From Olsenella_K sp050953285 (GTDB lineage: Bacteria; Actinomycetota; Coriobacteriia; Coriobacteriales; Atopobiaceae), in assembly GCA_050953285.1 (NCBI GenBank), contig JBMNMK010000002.1, positions 868,001 through 932,000 of the forward strand: a stretch of DNA of 64,000 bases, written 5' to 3'. Both the position numbers and the translations under genes were made by a program. The stretch's first letter is position 1; each line of letters starts with the position of its first letter. The notes under the pieces are model-generated. The model searched no databases. It saw only the letters and a list, made by a program, of their open reading frames with translations, and was not told the DNA's origin. Shown here piece by piece: positions 46,217 to 54,480 of this stretch.

Positions 46217-47125
46217 CTACCCCAGTTCCAGAACCGCGCGCTGCCACACATCCATCACATGCGCGCAAAGCTCCTCGCAGTTGCGCGGCCGCACAAGCTC
46301 AACCTGCGCAGACGGCACCCCTGTGCGAGCCTGCTCCAGAAGACCCACCTCAAAGAAGCGATCATTGAGCGCCACATCATACGGCACCAGCTCTACAAGC
46401 TCAGGCTCTGCCGCGCTCACGGCCGCCAGTACATCCCAGCCAATGAAGCCGTTAACACCCCAAGAACTTCTCGCCCTCTCAAACCAAGGCTCAACCAGCT
46501 GCCTGAGCGCACGTCCGGTCCGCGTCTTGGGCAGGCAGACGCGGGCGAGAAACTCCTGCGCTCCAAAGCGCATACCCAAGCAGTCCTGTGCGTCGGCAAT
46601 GTGGAGCTGGGCGGGCTTGCCGCGCGTAGCCGATGCCGCCGCAAACACCCGCGCCGTGGCGTGCGCATCCACGGAGAAGTTGAGCTCGTTCATGATGGAG
46701 CCGCCCACCATGAGCGTGGACGTGATGCCGCCCATAAGATGTATGCCGATTGCGCGCGCCAATGAGCCGGGCCGCTCATGCTCAAGATCTCCCAGCTCAG
46801 AGGTGGCGCCCAGAGAAACGATGGTGTGGCCAAGCGCCGTCGCGCGGCCAAGCGCATGCGTCTGGCACGCCTCGCCTTGGGCGCGCCCAGCAATGATCGG
46901 GCAAGTAAGCTGCAAGATTTCTGCAAGCTGGCGCGTGGCTCTATAGGTTGCAGTGGCCCCCGCATTGCCAAAGGTGGTCAGGATGCCCGTGAGCTCTACC
47001 TGTGGAAGGCCGCACAGATAGAGCAGGGCCAGCCCGTCATCTATCTCCATGCCGGGTATGCCCAGCGTATTGTCGCACACAACAAAAATGCGCTTCCGGT
47101 TCTTCCAACCCTTCACGTCCTTCAT
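46217..47125 (-). CDS. Nucleoside hydrolase-like protein
   Basis: A 302-residue member of the IU-nucleoside hydrolase fold, which cleaves the N-glycosidic bond of nucleosides. The Ca-binding N-terminal motif is a variant, CDNTLGIPGMEIDDGLAL, instead of DTDxGxDD, but the paired aspartates remain; VGGSIMNELNFSVDAHA and VNGFIGWDVLAAVSA match the substrate region and the C-terminal Asp. It is the last gene of a nine-gene unit with a YnjBCD-type importer and a kinase, so it may act on an imported nucleoside-like compound. Substrate unknown. It overlaps the kinase stop by 4 nt. Confidence 0.8.
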   Translation of the reverse strand: MKDVKGWKNRKRIFVVCDNTLGIPGMEIDDGLALLYLCGLPQVELTGILTTFGNAGATATYRATRQLAEILQLTCPIIAGRAQGEACQTHALGRATALGHTIVSLGATSELGDLEHERPGSLARAIGIHLMGGITSTLMVGGSIMNELNFSVDAHATARVFAAASATRGKPAQLHIADAQDCLGMRFGAQEFLARVCLPKTRTGRALRQLVEPWFERARSSWGVNGFIGWDVLAAVSAAEPELVELVPYDVALNDRFFEVGLLEQARTGVPSAQVELVRPRNCEELCAHVMDVWQRAVLELG

Positions 47126-48177
47126 GCTTGAGTCTCACCAAACCAATCGTCTAAGAGCATGTCCAGAAAGTCCGGCGATTCATATATCTTGATCTTCTCG
47201 AAGGTGTCCTGGTTGGTGACAGGACGCGCGCTTGACGCATACTCCACCAGCGCCATGGCGCACCACGTCACGCCACGCAGGCAGGTGATGGTCTCATAAT
47301 CACCCAAGCGCTCCTCCAGCCCGTCCTGAGAAAAGCGGTCGCCCACCGCTTGGCGATACTTTTCCACACAACGCCTGCGCTCCTGGCGCGTCAAGATGAC
47401 ATCGGTCTTCCAGAAGGTTGTGGTGGGCACCAAAAGGTGAGCAAGATCCTGCGCAACGTCTCCTACCAGCGGCTTTTCCCAATCAATGAGATAGCTCTTA
47501 TCGGGATTGATCAAGAAATTGGAGGAGTTGAGTTCGGTGTTGATGATGTGGCCATCTTTTAATCCAGCTCCATATGCCCCCGTACCTGCTCTTTTCTCCA
47601 ACCGTTTTTCTACCGAGAAGAACATGCGCTCGATGCGCCGTATGACCGCGGCATCTGCCTGTGCCCAGCGCTCGTAGTGAGAAAAGAGGGCGCGGCACTC
47701 TGCCACCATGGCAGCCAGGCCGTCTTTGGGCTTCTGAAGGATGCATTTAGCAGGTACCGGCATACTGTGGATGTCTGCCAGAATGTGCGCGGCCTCCCCT
47801 AGATCGGTCTCATAGTTGAGGGGACGCCCGGGAAGAAGCTCCTCGACGCCCACCCCAAAGGGAAAGTGCTCGCGTGATCCGTCAGCAAAGTAGGGCGCAG
47901 GAGTTCTGCCCGATTGCGCCAGAAGCGCAAGCGCGGCCATTTCATACCCAATTTGATCTTTCAGCCCCAGCTGAGAGCCAACATTTACGCGTACAAGAAA
48001 CTGACGCCCGTCACGCAGCGCAAGCACAAAGTTAACGTTGTACTCCCCCTGCGCAAACACCTTGAGAGACACCATATCCTGGGGCGTGGTGAGCAGGGCC
48101 TGCGCCAGCTCACGCTTTGAGGTCACATAGCGCCACAGCGCCTGGGGATCGACCACATTTTCCTGAGCGTTTGCCAT
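47122..48177 (-). CDS. Aminoglycoside phosphotransferase-fold kinase
   Basis: A 351-residue protein of the APH/choline kinase/thiamine kinase superfamily. N-lobe with QGEYNVNFVLALRDGRQFLV, hinge VEELLPGRPL, and C-lobe NTELNSSNFLINPDKS in place of the usual HGDxxxxN loop, then LIDWEKPLVGDVAQDLAH where the metal Asp stands. The catalytic loop Asp is replaced (NTEL), with Glu the only acid, so activity may differ. ATG 48177 lies one base after the ATPase stop with GGGGGAG. Its substrate may be the cargo of the adjacent transporter. Not an antibiotic resistance gene by context. Confidence 0.78.
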   Translation of the reverse strand: MANAQENVVDPQALWRYVTSKRELAQALLTTPQDMVSLKVFAQGEYNVNFVLALRDGRQFLVRVNVGSQLGLKDQIGYEMAALALLAQSGRTPAPYFADGSREHFPFGVGVEELLPGRPLNYETDLGEAAHILADIHSMPVPAKCILQKPKDGLAAMVAECRALFSHYERWAQADAAVIRRIERMFFSVEKRLEKRAGTGAYGAGLKDGHIINTELNSSNFLINPDKSYLIDWEKPLVGDVAQDLAHLLVPTTTFWKTDVILTRQERRRCVEKYRQAVGDRFSQDGLEERLGDYETITCLRGVTWCAMALVEYASSARPVTNQDTFEKIKIYESPDFLDMLLDDWFGETQA

Positions 48178-48178
48178 A

Positions 48179-49093
48179 TCACTCCCCCAAGTTCTTCTCG
48201 CCCGCTGGCGCAGTTTGAGAAAGCGTGGCCGCGCCATCGGCGGCGCCATCTGCCACGCCATCTGCCTCCTCAAGCGATACCACGTGCCCGCCGCATCCGG
48301 CCAGCACCAAAACCGCATCTCCCGGCGCCGCGTCCGTTTCAAGCGCGAGCTTACCTGCCAAAAACGTGCCATCGGCCACATGTCCCGCCAGCGCCAGCGC
48401 ATCGTTGGCTCCGTGCACAAGCGCTCCTGTTTGCACGAGCGCCTTGGGCGTTGTGCACGCCGTCAGCTGGCCGTGATCTATCAGCGCAATCTGGTCACTC
48501 ATGAGCAGTGCATCTTCCACATCATGCGTCACCATACACATGGTGACCTGCAACTTTTCATGGAGCTCCAGCACGAGCTCGCGCATGTCGTGCCGAAGCG
48601 CCTCATCAAGGCCGCTAAACGGCTCATCCAACAGCACCGCTTGTGGGCGACAAACCAATGAGCGCGCAAGTGCTACCCGCTGCTGCTGTCCGCCCGAGAT
48701 CTCCTGCGGGCGGCGTAATTCAAAGCCGGCAAGGTGTACGCGCTTGAGCATAGCGCGTGCGCACGCCTCACGTTCTTCTCGCCCTATACCCCTCACACGC
48801 AGCTGAAACGCTACATTTTCACCCACGCTCATGTGGGGGAAAAGTCGCGCGTCTTGGAATACGCAGGAGATATTTCTCTTGCACGCCGCCATGTTATCAA
48901 GCGCTTCTCCATCCATGGACACGCTGCCTGAATCCATATCCGTCAAGCCGCAGAGCACCTGGAGAAGCGTGGTTTTACCTGCCCCGGAAGGGCCCAAAAT
49001 GGAGGTAAACGAGCCGGTCGGCAGCTCCAAAGAGACGTTTTTGAGAATCTGCGTATGCTGGCGCACCACAGAAATGTTTTCAAGTTTGATCAC
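48179..49093 (-). CDS. ABC importer ATPase (YnjD/ThiQ-like)
   Basis: A 304-residue ATPase with Walker A GPSGAGKTTLL, Q-loop, signature ISGGQQQRVALARSL, Walker B AVLLDEPFSGLDE and H-loop VTHDVEDAL, complete and in order. The family is the one that serves iron, thiamine and YnjBCD importers. The last 35 residues are a low-complexity tail (repeats of DGVADGAADGAA) ending with a motif copy (48191-48203) read as AGEKN. A second exact copy is at 48772-48784, inside the helical domain, read as GREE. Start is GTG 49093. Confidence 0.9.
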   Translation of the reverse strand: MIKLENISVVRQHTQILKNVSLELPTGSFTSILGPSGAGKTTLLQVLCGLTDMDSGSVSMDGEALDNMAACKRNISCVFQDARLFPHMSVGENVAFQLRVRGIGREEREACARAMLKRVHLAGFELRRPQEISGGQQQRVALARSLVCRPQAVLLDEPFSGLDEALRHDMRELVLELHEKLQVTMCMVTHDVEDALLMSDQIALIDHGQLTACTTPKALVQTGALVHGANDALALAGHVADGTFLAGKLALETDAAPGDAVLVLAGCGGHVVSLEEADGVADGAADGAATLSQTAPAGEKNLGE

Positions 49094-49099
49094 AGCCGC

Positions 49100-49948
49100 C
49101 TACCTTGCATAGAGATCTTTTGCCACACTCTGCCACACCCTTTTACCACCCAGCTCAAACACCGCGTAGACAAGGGTATTTACCAGCAAAAACACCACCG
49201 CATACGCCCCTATAATGGTTCGGTCGCCGCCGGAGAGATACGGAAACATCACCGTGGCAAAGGTCTTGACACGCCCCGCACCCACCAAAAGCGTCAGGAA
49301 ATACTGCGAGAAACTCACGATGTAGCACATGCAAAAAGACGAGCTCAACCCCGGCGCCAGCAGCGGCAACGTCACAAACCTCAAGCGGTATATGCTGTTG
49401 GCGCCAAGCGTTTGCGCGGCCTCATCATAGCGCGTGCCCAATGCGCGCGTAATATCCACCATGATGCCCACGGCATAGGGCAAACACACTACGGCATGGG
49501 CCAAGATCACGCCAAGAGGCGTTGCGGTAAGGCCAAGTCGGATAAAGATAACCTGCACACCCATAGCAAATACGGTACCCGGCACCAGAAACGGAATGAG
49601 CGTAGAGAATTCAAAGATTTGCTTGCCGCGCCAGTCAGAGCGCACCAGGGCGCGGGCCGCCAGCGTGGCTGCAGCTGTGGTGAGCAGCGCCGCCGTACAG
49701 GAAAGCCCCACGGACTGCGCCAAAAGCGCCGCGCCGCTCCCTCCCATATCCTGCAGAAACGCGCGAAAACCGCGAAGCGTTGTACTTGCAGGCAAAAGAT
49801 CCGGCCATGCCCAGGCGCTGGCACATGACCAGATGATGAGCGGCACCACCACGGCCGCCACGCAGATGATCTCAAGTGCCACAATAGCGCGCGCCCATAC
49901 GATACCTGTGCGCTTGTGCTGGTGCTGCCACTTACCTTCTGATGCCAT
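49100..49948 (-). CDS. ABC importer permease 2
   Basis: A 282-residue permease of the BPD_transp_1 type with about six membrane segments and an EAA-like loop, YDEAAQTLGANSIYRLRFV. Start ATG 49948 (MASEGKWQHQHK) has GGGGGGAGC and overlaps permease 1 by 17 nt. Together the two proteins replace the single double-length YnjC-type permease of E. coli. Confidence 0.9.
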   Translation of the reverse strand: MASEGKWQHQHKRTGIVWARAIVALEIICVAAVVVPLIIWSCASAWAWPDLLPASTTLRGFRAFLQDMGGSGAALLAQSVGLSCTAALLTTAAATLAARALVRSDWRGKQIFEFSTLIPFLVPGTVFAMGVQVIFIRLGLTATPLGVILAHAVVCLPYAVGIMVDITRALGTRYDEAAQTLGANSIYRLRFVTLPLLAPGLSSSFCMCYIVSFSQYFLTLLVGAGRVKTFATVMFPYLSGGDRTIIGAYAVVFLLVNTLVYAVFELGGKRVWQSVAKDLYAR

Positions 49949-50864
49949 GCTCCCCCCGTTTCTGTTCAATGCGCATGAGCCACACATAGGCCAGCGCCGC
50001 ACAGGTGGAAATGAGCGTTACCAGCGCATTGAGCGCCATAGCGTAGCTTCTGTTGAGGATATCCGGGTCTAAGAACTCAAGATATGCCAGCACCGGAAGG
50101 GCCTTGGGCGCAGAAGGTCCCAAGAGAAAGGCCACCTCATATGACCCAAATGCAAATACAAATACCACGAGCGTTGCGCGCAGCGCCGCCGGAAGGCAGA
50201 GCGGCAAGCTCACATACCAGAAGGTCTGCCGCTCCGTTGCCCCCAAGCTCGCCGCCGCCTCACTCAAACCTCCCGACACATGCGCCATCAGCGCAACGGT
50301 GCAAAAGGCCACGTAGGGCACCTCTTTCCACGCATAGGTGACAATGATGCCCCAGCCAGAGGTAGCACCCACGACCGACGGCAGGCTGCTGGGGCTCTCG
50401 ACAAACCCCAGGTAAAAAAGGATGCGCGCCACCAGCCCCGAGCCAGAGAACAAGAAGATGACCGAAGCCGCCACCAGTGCGTGCATGGTAAGCAGTGGCA
50501 GCTGAAGGCTCACCAGCCTGCCCACAAGCCGCGCGTCCAGCTTCACGAGCGCCCACGACAGAACCACCCCGCCCACCAGCGCCACGAGCGCGGAGATGCC
50601 GGCCGTCTTCAAGCTGAAGAGCAGTGAGGCGACAAGATCTTCTCGTCCAAGCGCTTGTTCAAAATAGGCAAGCGTCGGCGTGGTCCTGCCCAAAAAGGGC
50701 ATGATGCCAAAGCCTTGCAGCACACCCGAGAGCGTCCCCACCACAAAGATGAGCACCAGCGCAGCGGCGGGCGCAGACATGAGGTAGGGCGCGGCATGGC
50801 GTCCTAGCCGGTGCGCGGCGTGGGATGCACTGGCCGCGTGAGGCGCATGGAGCCCTCTAGCCAT
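49932..50864 (-). CDS. ABC importer permease 1
   Basis: A 310-residue permease with six likely membrane segments and the EAA loop SEAAASLGATERQTFWYVSL. The N-terminus is Ala/His-rich for about 25 residues before the first segment, a composition also seen in the phosphodiester glycosidase and its neighbour. It overlaps the binding-protein stop by eight bases (ATGGCTAG). Confidence 0.9.
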   Translation of the reverse strand: MARGLHAPHAASASHAAHRLGRHAAPYLMSAPAAALVLIFVVGTLSGVLQGFGIMPFLGRTTPTLAYFEQALGREDLVASLLFSLKTAGISALVALVGGVVLSWALVKLDARLVGRLVSLQLPLLTMHALVAASVIFLFSGSGLVARILFYLGFVESPSSLPSVVGATSGWGIIVTYAWKEVPYVAFCTVALMAHVSGGLSEAAASLGATERQTFWYVSLPLCLPAALRATLVVFVFAFGSYEVAFLLGPSAPKALPVLAYLEFLDPDILNRSYAMALNALVTLISTCAALAYVWLMRIEQKRGEHGIRR

Positions 50865-52149
50865 TGAGCACGTCCTCGTGCCAGATCTCTTCCAGCACCG
50901 GAATCACTTTTCCTGAAGCCTCACTCACGCGCACCTTGAGTTTTTCTTCCAGAGGCACCTGGGCAGAGCCCAGCTCAACCGCCTCAAACTGCGCGCGATC
51001 ATCACCGGTGAGCTTGTCCATGTCCAGCACCGTGATATTCCCCAGCCACTTGTACTGATCAAGCTGCATCTGGGGGCTCAAGACCTCATTGATAGCCACC
51101 AGAGCTGCGGCTTTATGGGAAGCGTTGGCAGCTATAGCCATGAAGTTGGTGTTTCCCACGGTGCCGGTATCAAAGAGGAACGACTGCGTGGTTTCTGGCA
51201 GACGGCCATCGTTGACCAGATCCTGCGGATCTCCATAGCCCATGTTGAACACCAGCTCGCCGTCTGCATACATCTGTGCCACCGTCGTGGCATCAGCCGG
51301 GAACGTAGTGCCTTCACGCCAGAGGTAGGGCTTGAGTTCCCGCAGGTAGTCCATGCCTTCCGCCACAATTGAGCGAACCTGCTCCTTATCTGCTGTATCC
51401 ATGGTGGCAAGAGTCTCAAACTGGTCTTTGCCAATCACGCCTGCAATCAGGCAGGATATGAATGCGGTACCGGTGAAATCGCCTGGCTCAGGATAGGTCA
51501 CCTGGCCGGGATGTGCCTTGCAGAACTCCATGAACTCCTGGGGATTTTTGGGCATGTCCGCAATCTTTGCGCTATCGACCCAAAACGTCATCTGTGCCTT
51601 GCCATATGGCGCTTCAAGTCCTGCGGTTTCTGAACCAAAGTCAAACGCTATGTCTTTGGACGTGGTATCCACATAGGCCTGTTCATTCGGAAGCGACAGC
51701 GCATAGGGCTCATTCCAGAGATACCCGTTCTCTTTGGCCGTAGCAAAGTTCTCCCCGTTGATCCAGATGAAGTCGATGGAGCCGTCCTGCTTTCCCGCCT
51801 GCATCTCTCCTGAGAGCTGAGTCAAGATATCATCTATGTTCATGCCCACCACGTTTAAGGTGATGTCGTACTTCTCCTTGAGCGCGGGCACCAGCGTATC
51901 TGCTAACCAGGCATTTCTGTCGTCGTTTCCGCCGTAGCCATACCAAAACACCTCCTGGCCCCTCGCTGCCGCCAGCACGCTCTCCCAGTCAGTGTAATCA
52001 AAATCGCGCGCCTGGTCAGTGCTGTCTGACGAGGCATCGGCCCCCTGTTGGCCGCACGCGCTCAAAAGAACTGAAGAGCCTATGCCGCAAGCGACGCTCA
52101 CTGCAAATGCGCGACGGGTCATGTTCATGGTACGGATGTTGTGTTTCAT
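50857..52149 (-). CDS. YnjB-like lipoprotein substrate-binding protein
   Basis: A 430-residue exported lipoprotein: Arg-rich start MNMTRRAFAVSVACG and lipobox LLSACGQQ. The mature part begins EVFWYGYGGNDDRNAWL and reads YDITLNVVGMNIDDILTQLSGE, with a domain order and length like E. coli YnjB of unknown substrate; it belongs to the broad iron/thiamine/spermidine binding-protein group. ATG 52149 (MKHNIRT) has AGGATTAAG; longer frames have no ribosome site. Gap to the fusion glycosyltransferase is 16 bases, so it is in the same unit. Confidence 0.85.
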   Translation of the reverse strand: MKHNIRTMNMTRRAFAVSVACGIGSSVLLSACGQQGADASSDSTDQARDFDYTDWESVLAAARGQEVFWYGYGGNDDRNAWLADTLVPALKEKYDITLNVVGMNIDDILTQLSGEMQAGKQDGSIDFIWINGENFATAKENGYLWNEPYALSLPNEQAYVDTTSKDIAFDFGSETAGLEAPYGKAQMTFWVDSAKIADMPKNPQEFMEFCKAHPGQVTYPEPGDFTGTAFISCLIAGVIGKDQFETLATMDTADKEQVRSIVAEGMDYLRELKPYLWREGTTFPADATTVAQMYADGELVFNMGYGDPQDLVNDGRLPETTQSFLFDTGTVGNTNFMAIAANASHKAAALVAINEVLSPQMQLDQYKWLGNITVLDMDKLTGDDRAQFEAVELGSAQVPLEEKLKVRVSEASGKVIPVLEEIWHEDVLNG

Positions 52150-52165
52150 GTTCTTAATCCTTTTT

Positions 52166-53665
52166 CTATATGGTCTTACCACTATCTATCTGGTGTTTTG
52201 CATAATCTTCCGCGAGGCGGGCCGTCCGTGAGGACACGAGCTGGTGCGCGTCTGGATGGTGCGCGAGCTCATCCAGATAGCAAACAAGATCTTCGACGGT
52301 ATCAATATCTGCACGTAGCGGCCCTTTTCCCACAGAAATCCCCAGCTCATGGCATATATCACACGTCTGCTGATACACGTCCTTTGTGCTGTAGGCATCG
52401 AGCTCAAACATCTCTTTATGAGGGCTTTTCATGCCGACCAACCAATAGCCCCCATCCGCAGAAGGCGCCAGCACCACATCATGATCTGCAAGCTCTGCCG
52501 AAGCCGCCCTGAGATCTCCCGAACACACCGCTGGCAGATCAGAGCCCATGAGCATGCAGGCGCGCGCCCGCGTAAGCTCCGCGCTCATAGCCCGGTGCAT
52601 CCGCTCTCCAATACCCTCCCCCTCCTGCTTATAAAAGCTGAGGTCACAGCCCGTATCACACACGTCTTTGAGAGTGCTTTCAAAGCGCGCGCGGAGCGCG
52701 CGGGAGTCGTTTTTGCCCGCATCAGTCAGATAGACCGCAATATGTTCCAGACTGGGGGAAAGTCGCTCAACCAGATCTTCTGCCATGGCCCACTGCAAAC
52801 GCGCCGCCCGCCCATCACCAATGCTTGCCGCAAGCCGCGTCTTGCTCACGCCCGCGCGAGGCAGACGCGTAAAGAGAATGAGCGTGGTTTCAAGGCGAGA
52901 AGAACCTGAGGGTCGAGAGTCGCTCCCCTGCTGCAGCGATGCCGGCCGCGCCGCCGCCGGCCGCGCCGCCGCTGGCTGCACGTTCTTCTCGCCCGCACGA
53001 TAGAGACGTGCCAGCTCTGCAGAATCTGTCCCCGCGCGATACATCCTGCGCAGTTTTCTCATGAGCAGCGCCGTCTTGATGGGGCCGCCCACTTCAAAGC
53101 GCCGGGCAGACGTGGTGATGTGACAGGGCAGCACGCAAGGGCGGGACAGTCGGCGCAGACGCCGACTGAGCTCGTAGTCCTCCATCAGCGCAAGCGCCGG
53201 AAAGCCGCCCGATGCGCGCAGCGCCTCCTTGGTAAAAAACATGCCTTGGTCGCCAAACGCTATGCCAAAGAACCTGACGCGCAGGTTGCTCACGAGCGCG
53301 CCCGCCCGATACACCCAGCGCGAGCTGTCAAAACGCATCCGCATGCAGCCCCACATGGCACCGCGCTCAAGCGCCTCTTTGAGGGCGAGAAAAGCCGAGG
53401 CATCTGGGGTACTGTCAGAATGTAAGATGAGCACAGCATCTCCTGCTGCGCGCTCTATCCCCACACGGCACTGGAGACCGCGCCCCGGAGCTGACACAAT
53501 GAGCCTGTGGTGGCTGCGGCCCAAGAGCTCTAGCGTCTTATCACGTGAGCCTCCGTCCACAAAGATGATCTCTGCCCCCGCGTGCGCCCAAGGCTCTAAG
53601 TCAGCAAGCAGCTGGGGTATGCGCGCTTCCTCATTCAAGACGGGCACCACAACAGAAAGCTTCAC
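52166..53665 (-). CDS. Fusion of TIGR04283-type and TIGR04282-type glycosyltransferase domains
   Basis: The 499-residue protein joins two GT-A-like domains normally encoded by separate neighbouring genes. Residues 1-225: LSVVVPVLNEEARIPQLL, FVDGGSRDKT, HSDSTP, FGDQGMFFTKEALRASGGFP and LMEDYELSRRLRR (TIGR04283 pattern). Residues 260-490: LILFTRLPRAGVSKTRLA, MGSDLPA and LAPSADGGYWLVGM (TIGR04282 pattern, DUF2064). The linker, PAAARPAAARPA-like, is exactly where an inverted pair of the dispersed motif lies. GTG 53665 overlaps the CCG-protein TGA (GTGA) and has AAGGAG. In other bacteria these two families accompany TVP38-type proteins and arsenosugar genes; no ArsS or ArsM is here. Confidence 0.85.
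   Translation of the reverse strand: MKLSVVVPVLNEEARIPQLLADLEPWAHAGAEIIFVDGGSRDKTLELLGRSHHRLIVSAPGRGLQCRVGIERAAGDAVLILHSDSTPDASAFLALKEALERGAMWGCMRMRFDSSRWVYRAGALVSNLRVRFFGIAFGDQGMFFTKEALRASGGFPALALMEDYELSRRLRRLSRPCVLPCHITTSARRFEVGGPIKTALLMRKLRRMYRAGTDSAELARLYRAGEKNVQPAAARPAAARPASLQQGSDSRPSGSSRLETTLILFTRLPRAGVSKTRLAASIGDGRAARLQWAMAEDLVERLSPSLEHIAVYLTDAGKNDSRALRARFESTLKDVCDTGCDLSFYKQEGEGIGERMHRAMSAELTRARACMLMGSDLPAVCSGDLRAASAELADHDVVLAPSADGGYWLVGMKSPHKEMFELDAYSTKDVYQQTCDICHELGISVGKGPLRADIDTVEDLVCYLDELAHHPDAHQLVSSRTARLAEDYAKHQIDSGKTI
52894..52994. repeat. Inverted pair of the dispersed motif inside a coding linker (101 bp)
   Basis: AGGCGAGAAGAACCTG on the plus strand and GGGCGAGAAGAACGTG on the minus strand flank GC-rich GCCGGCCGCGCC-type sequence. 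The enclosed bases encode the low-complexity linker between the two domains of the fusion protein, without breaking its frame. Confidence 0.65.
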
Positions 53666-54480
53666 GAGCGCTCCTTGCCGCCTACACCAGACATGCCGGC
53701 CTTCGGCTCCACCTGCGCTGCAAACTTGCACCGCGCCCTGTTGGCAAGCGCATGTTGGGCGTCCGGCGCCTCATCTACCCCCAGGATGATAGAGACCACA
53801 TGGCGACAGCGCGCATATCCCAGCCGCGCAAATTGCCCCAGGCAGGAGGCACAATACGTGTAGATGATCTTATCGCCTGCAGCATCGATCACCCGCGTAC
53901 CCGCGCGAGAAGATACTTCTGATCCCTGCGAAAAAATCTCAGGGCGAAGACCGCAGCACCCCGCCTTTTCCATGGTCTTAACGGCGCTCAAGTCATAGGC
54001 CGCGCGCAGCGCGCGCTCAAGCGTGCGATCTTGCTTGTCGGGGCATGGAATGAAAAGCAAGCCGGGCGCAAAGGTGCTTTGTGCCGCCACACGCTCATGC
54101 ACAAAGTAGTCAACCAGCGAGACCACCTCAAGATCGGTGGTGCGCGATAGATATTCCAGGCAGTTAGGGCATGCCGTTATCACGCGTGAGCAGCCAATAC
54201 GCTGAAGCCGCGCCAAGAGGCCAGAAAGCGCACGCTCGGCGGAAGCCTCCATGCCATAGCCGACAAGGGACCGGGCGCAGCAGTCATATACCACGCCTAC
54301 GCCGCGCTCACGACAGAACTCGGAGACCGCCGCGTTGGTCTCAGGAAACTGGGAAGGAAAAGAACAGCCGGGAAAATAGACGGTTTCACAGCGCGTATGC
54401 GGATAGTGCTTGAAGGGATAGTGTCCTTTTTCAAGCGCGTTTGTCAGCTTGGCCGTATTGATGATCTGCCCCTTCTTCAT
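53662..54480 (-). CDS. CCG-domain Fe-S protein (heterodisulfide reductase B-like)
   Basis: A 272-residue protein with two cysteine-rich CCG domains: YFPGCSFPSQ ... DCCARSLVGYG and ITACPNCLEYL for the first; KAGCCGLRPE and YTYCASCLGQFARLG for the second. HdrB-like proteins bind non-cubane [4Fe-4S] clusters and act in electron transfer or disulfide chemistry. Both cluster sites look complete. The ATG overlaps the TVP38-type stop (ATGA). Its role in this unit is unknown; it suggests a redox or thiol step. Confidence 0.82.
   Translation of the reverse strand: MKKGQIINTAKLTNALEKGHYPFKHYPHTRCETVYFPGCSFPSQFPETNAAVSEFCRERGVGVVYDCCARSLVGYGMEASAERALSGLLARLQRIGCSRVITACPNCLEYLSRTTDLEVVSLVDYFVHERVAAQSTFAPGLLFIPCPDKQDRTLERALRAAYDLSAVKTMEKAGCCGLRPEIFSQGSEVSSRAGTRVIDAAGDKIIYTYCASCLGQFARLGYARCRHVVSIILGVDEAPDAQHALANRARCKFAAQVEPKAGMSGVGGKERS

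Noticed and set aside
47122..48177. Aminoglycoside resistance gene
   Set aside because: Only the fold matches; the catalytic loop differs and the gene is coupled to a nutrient-type importer.
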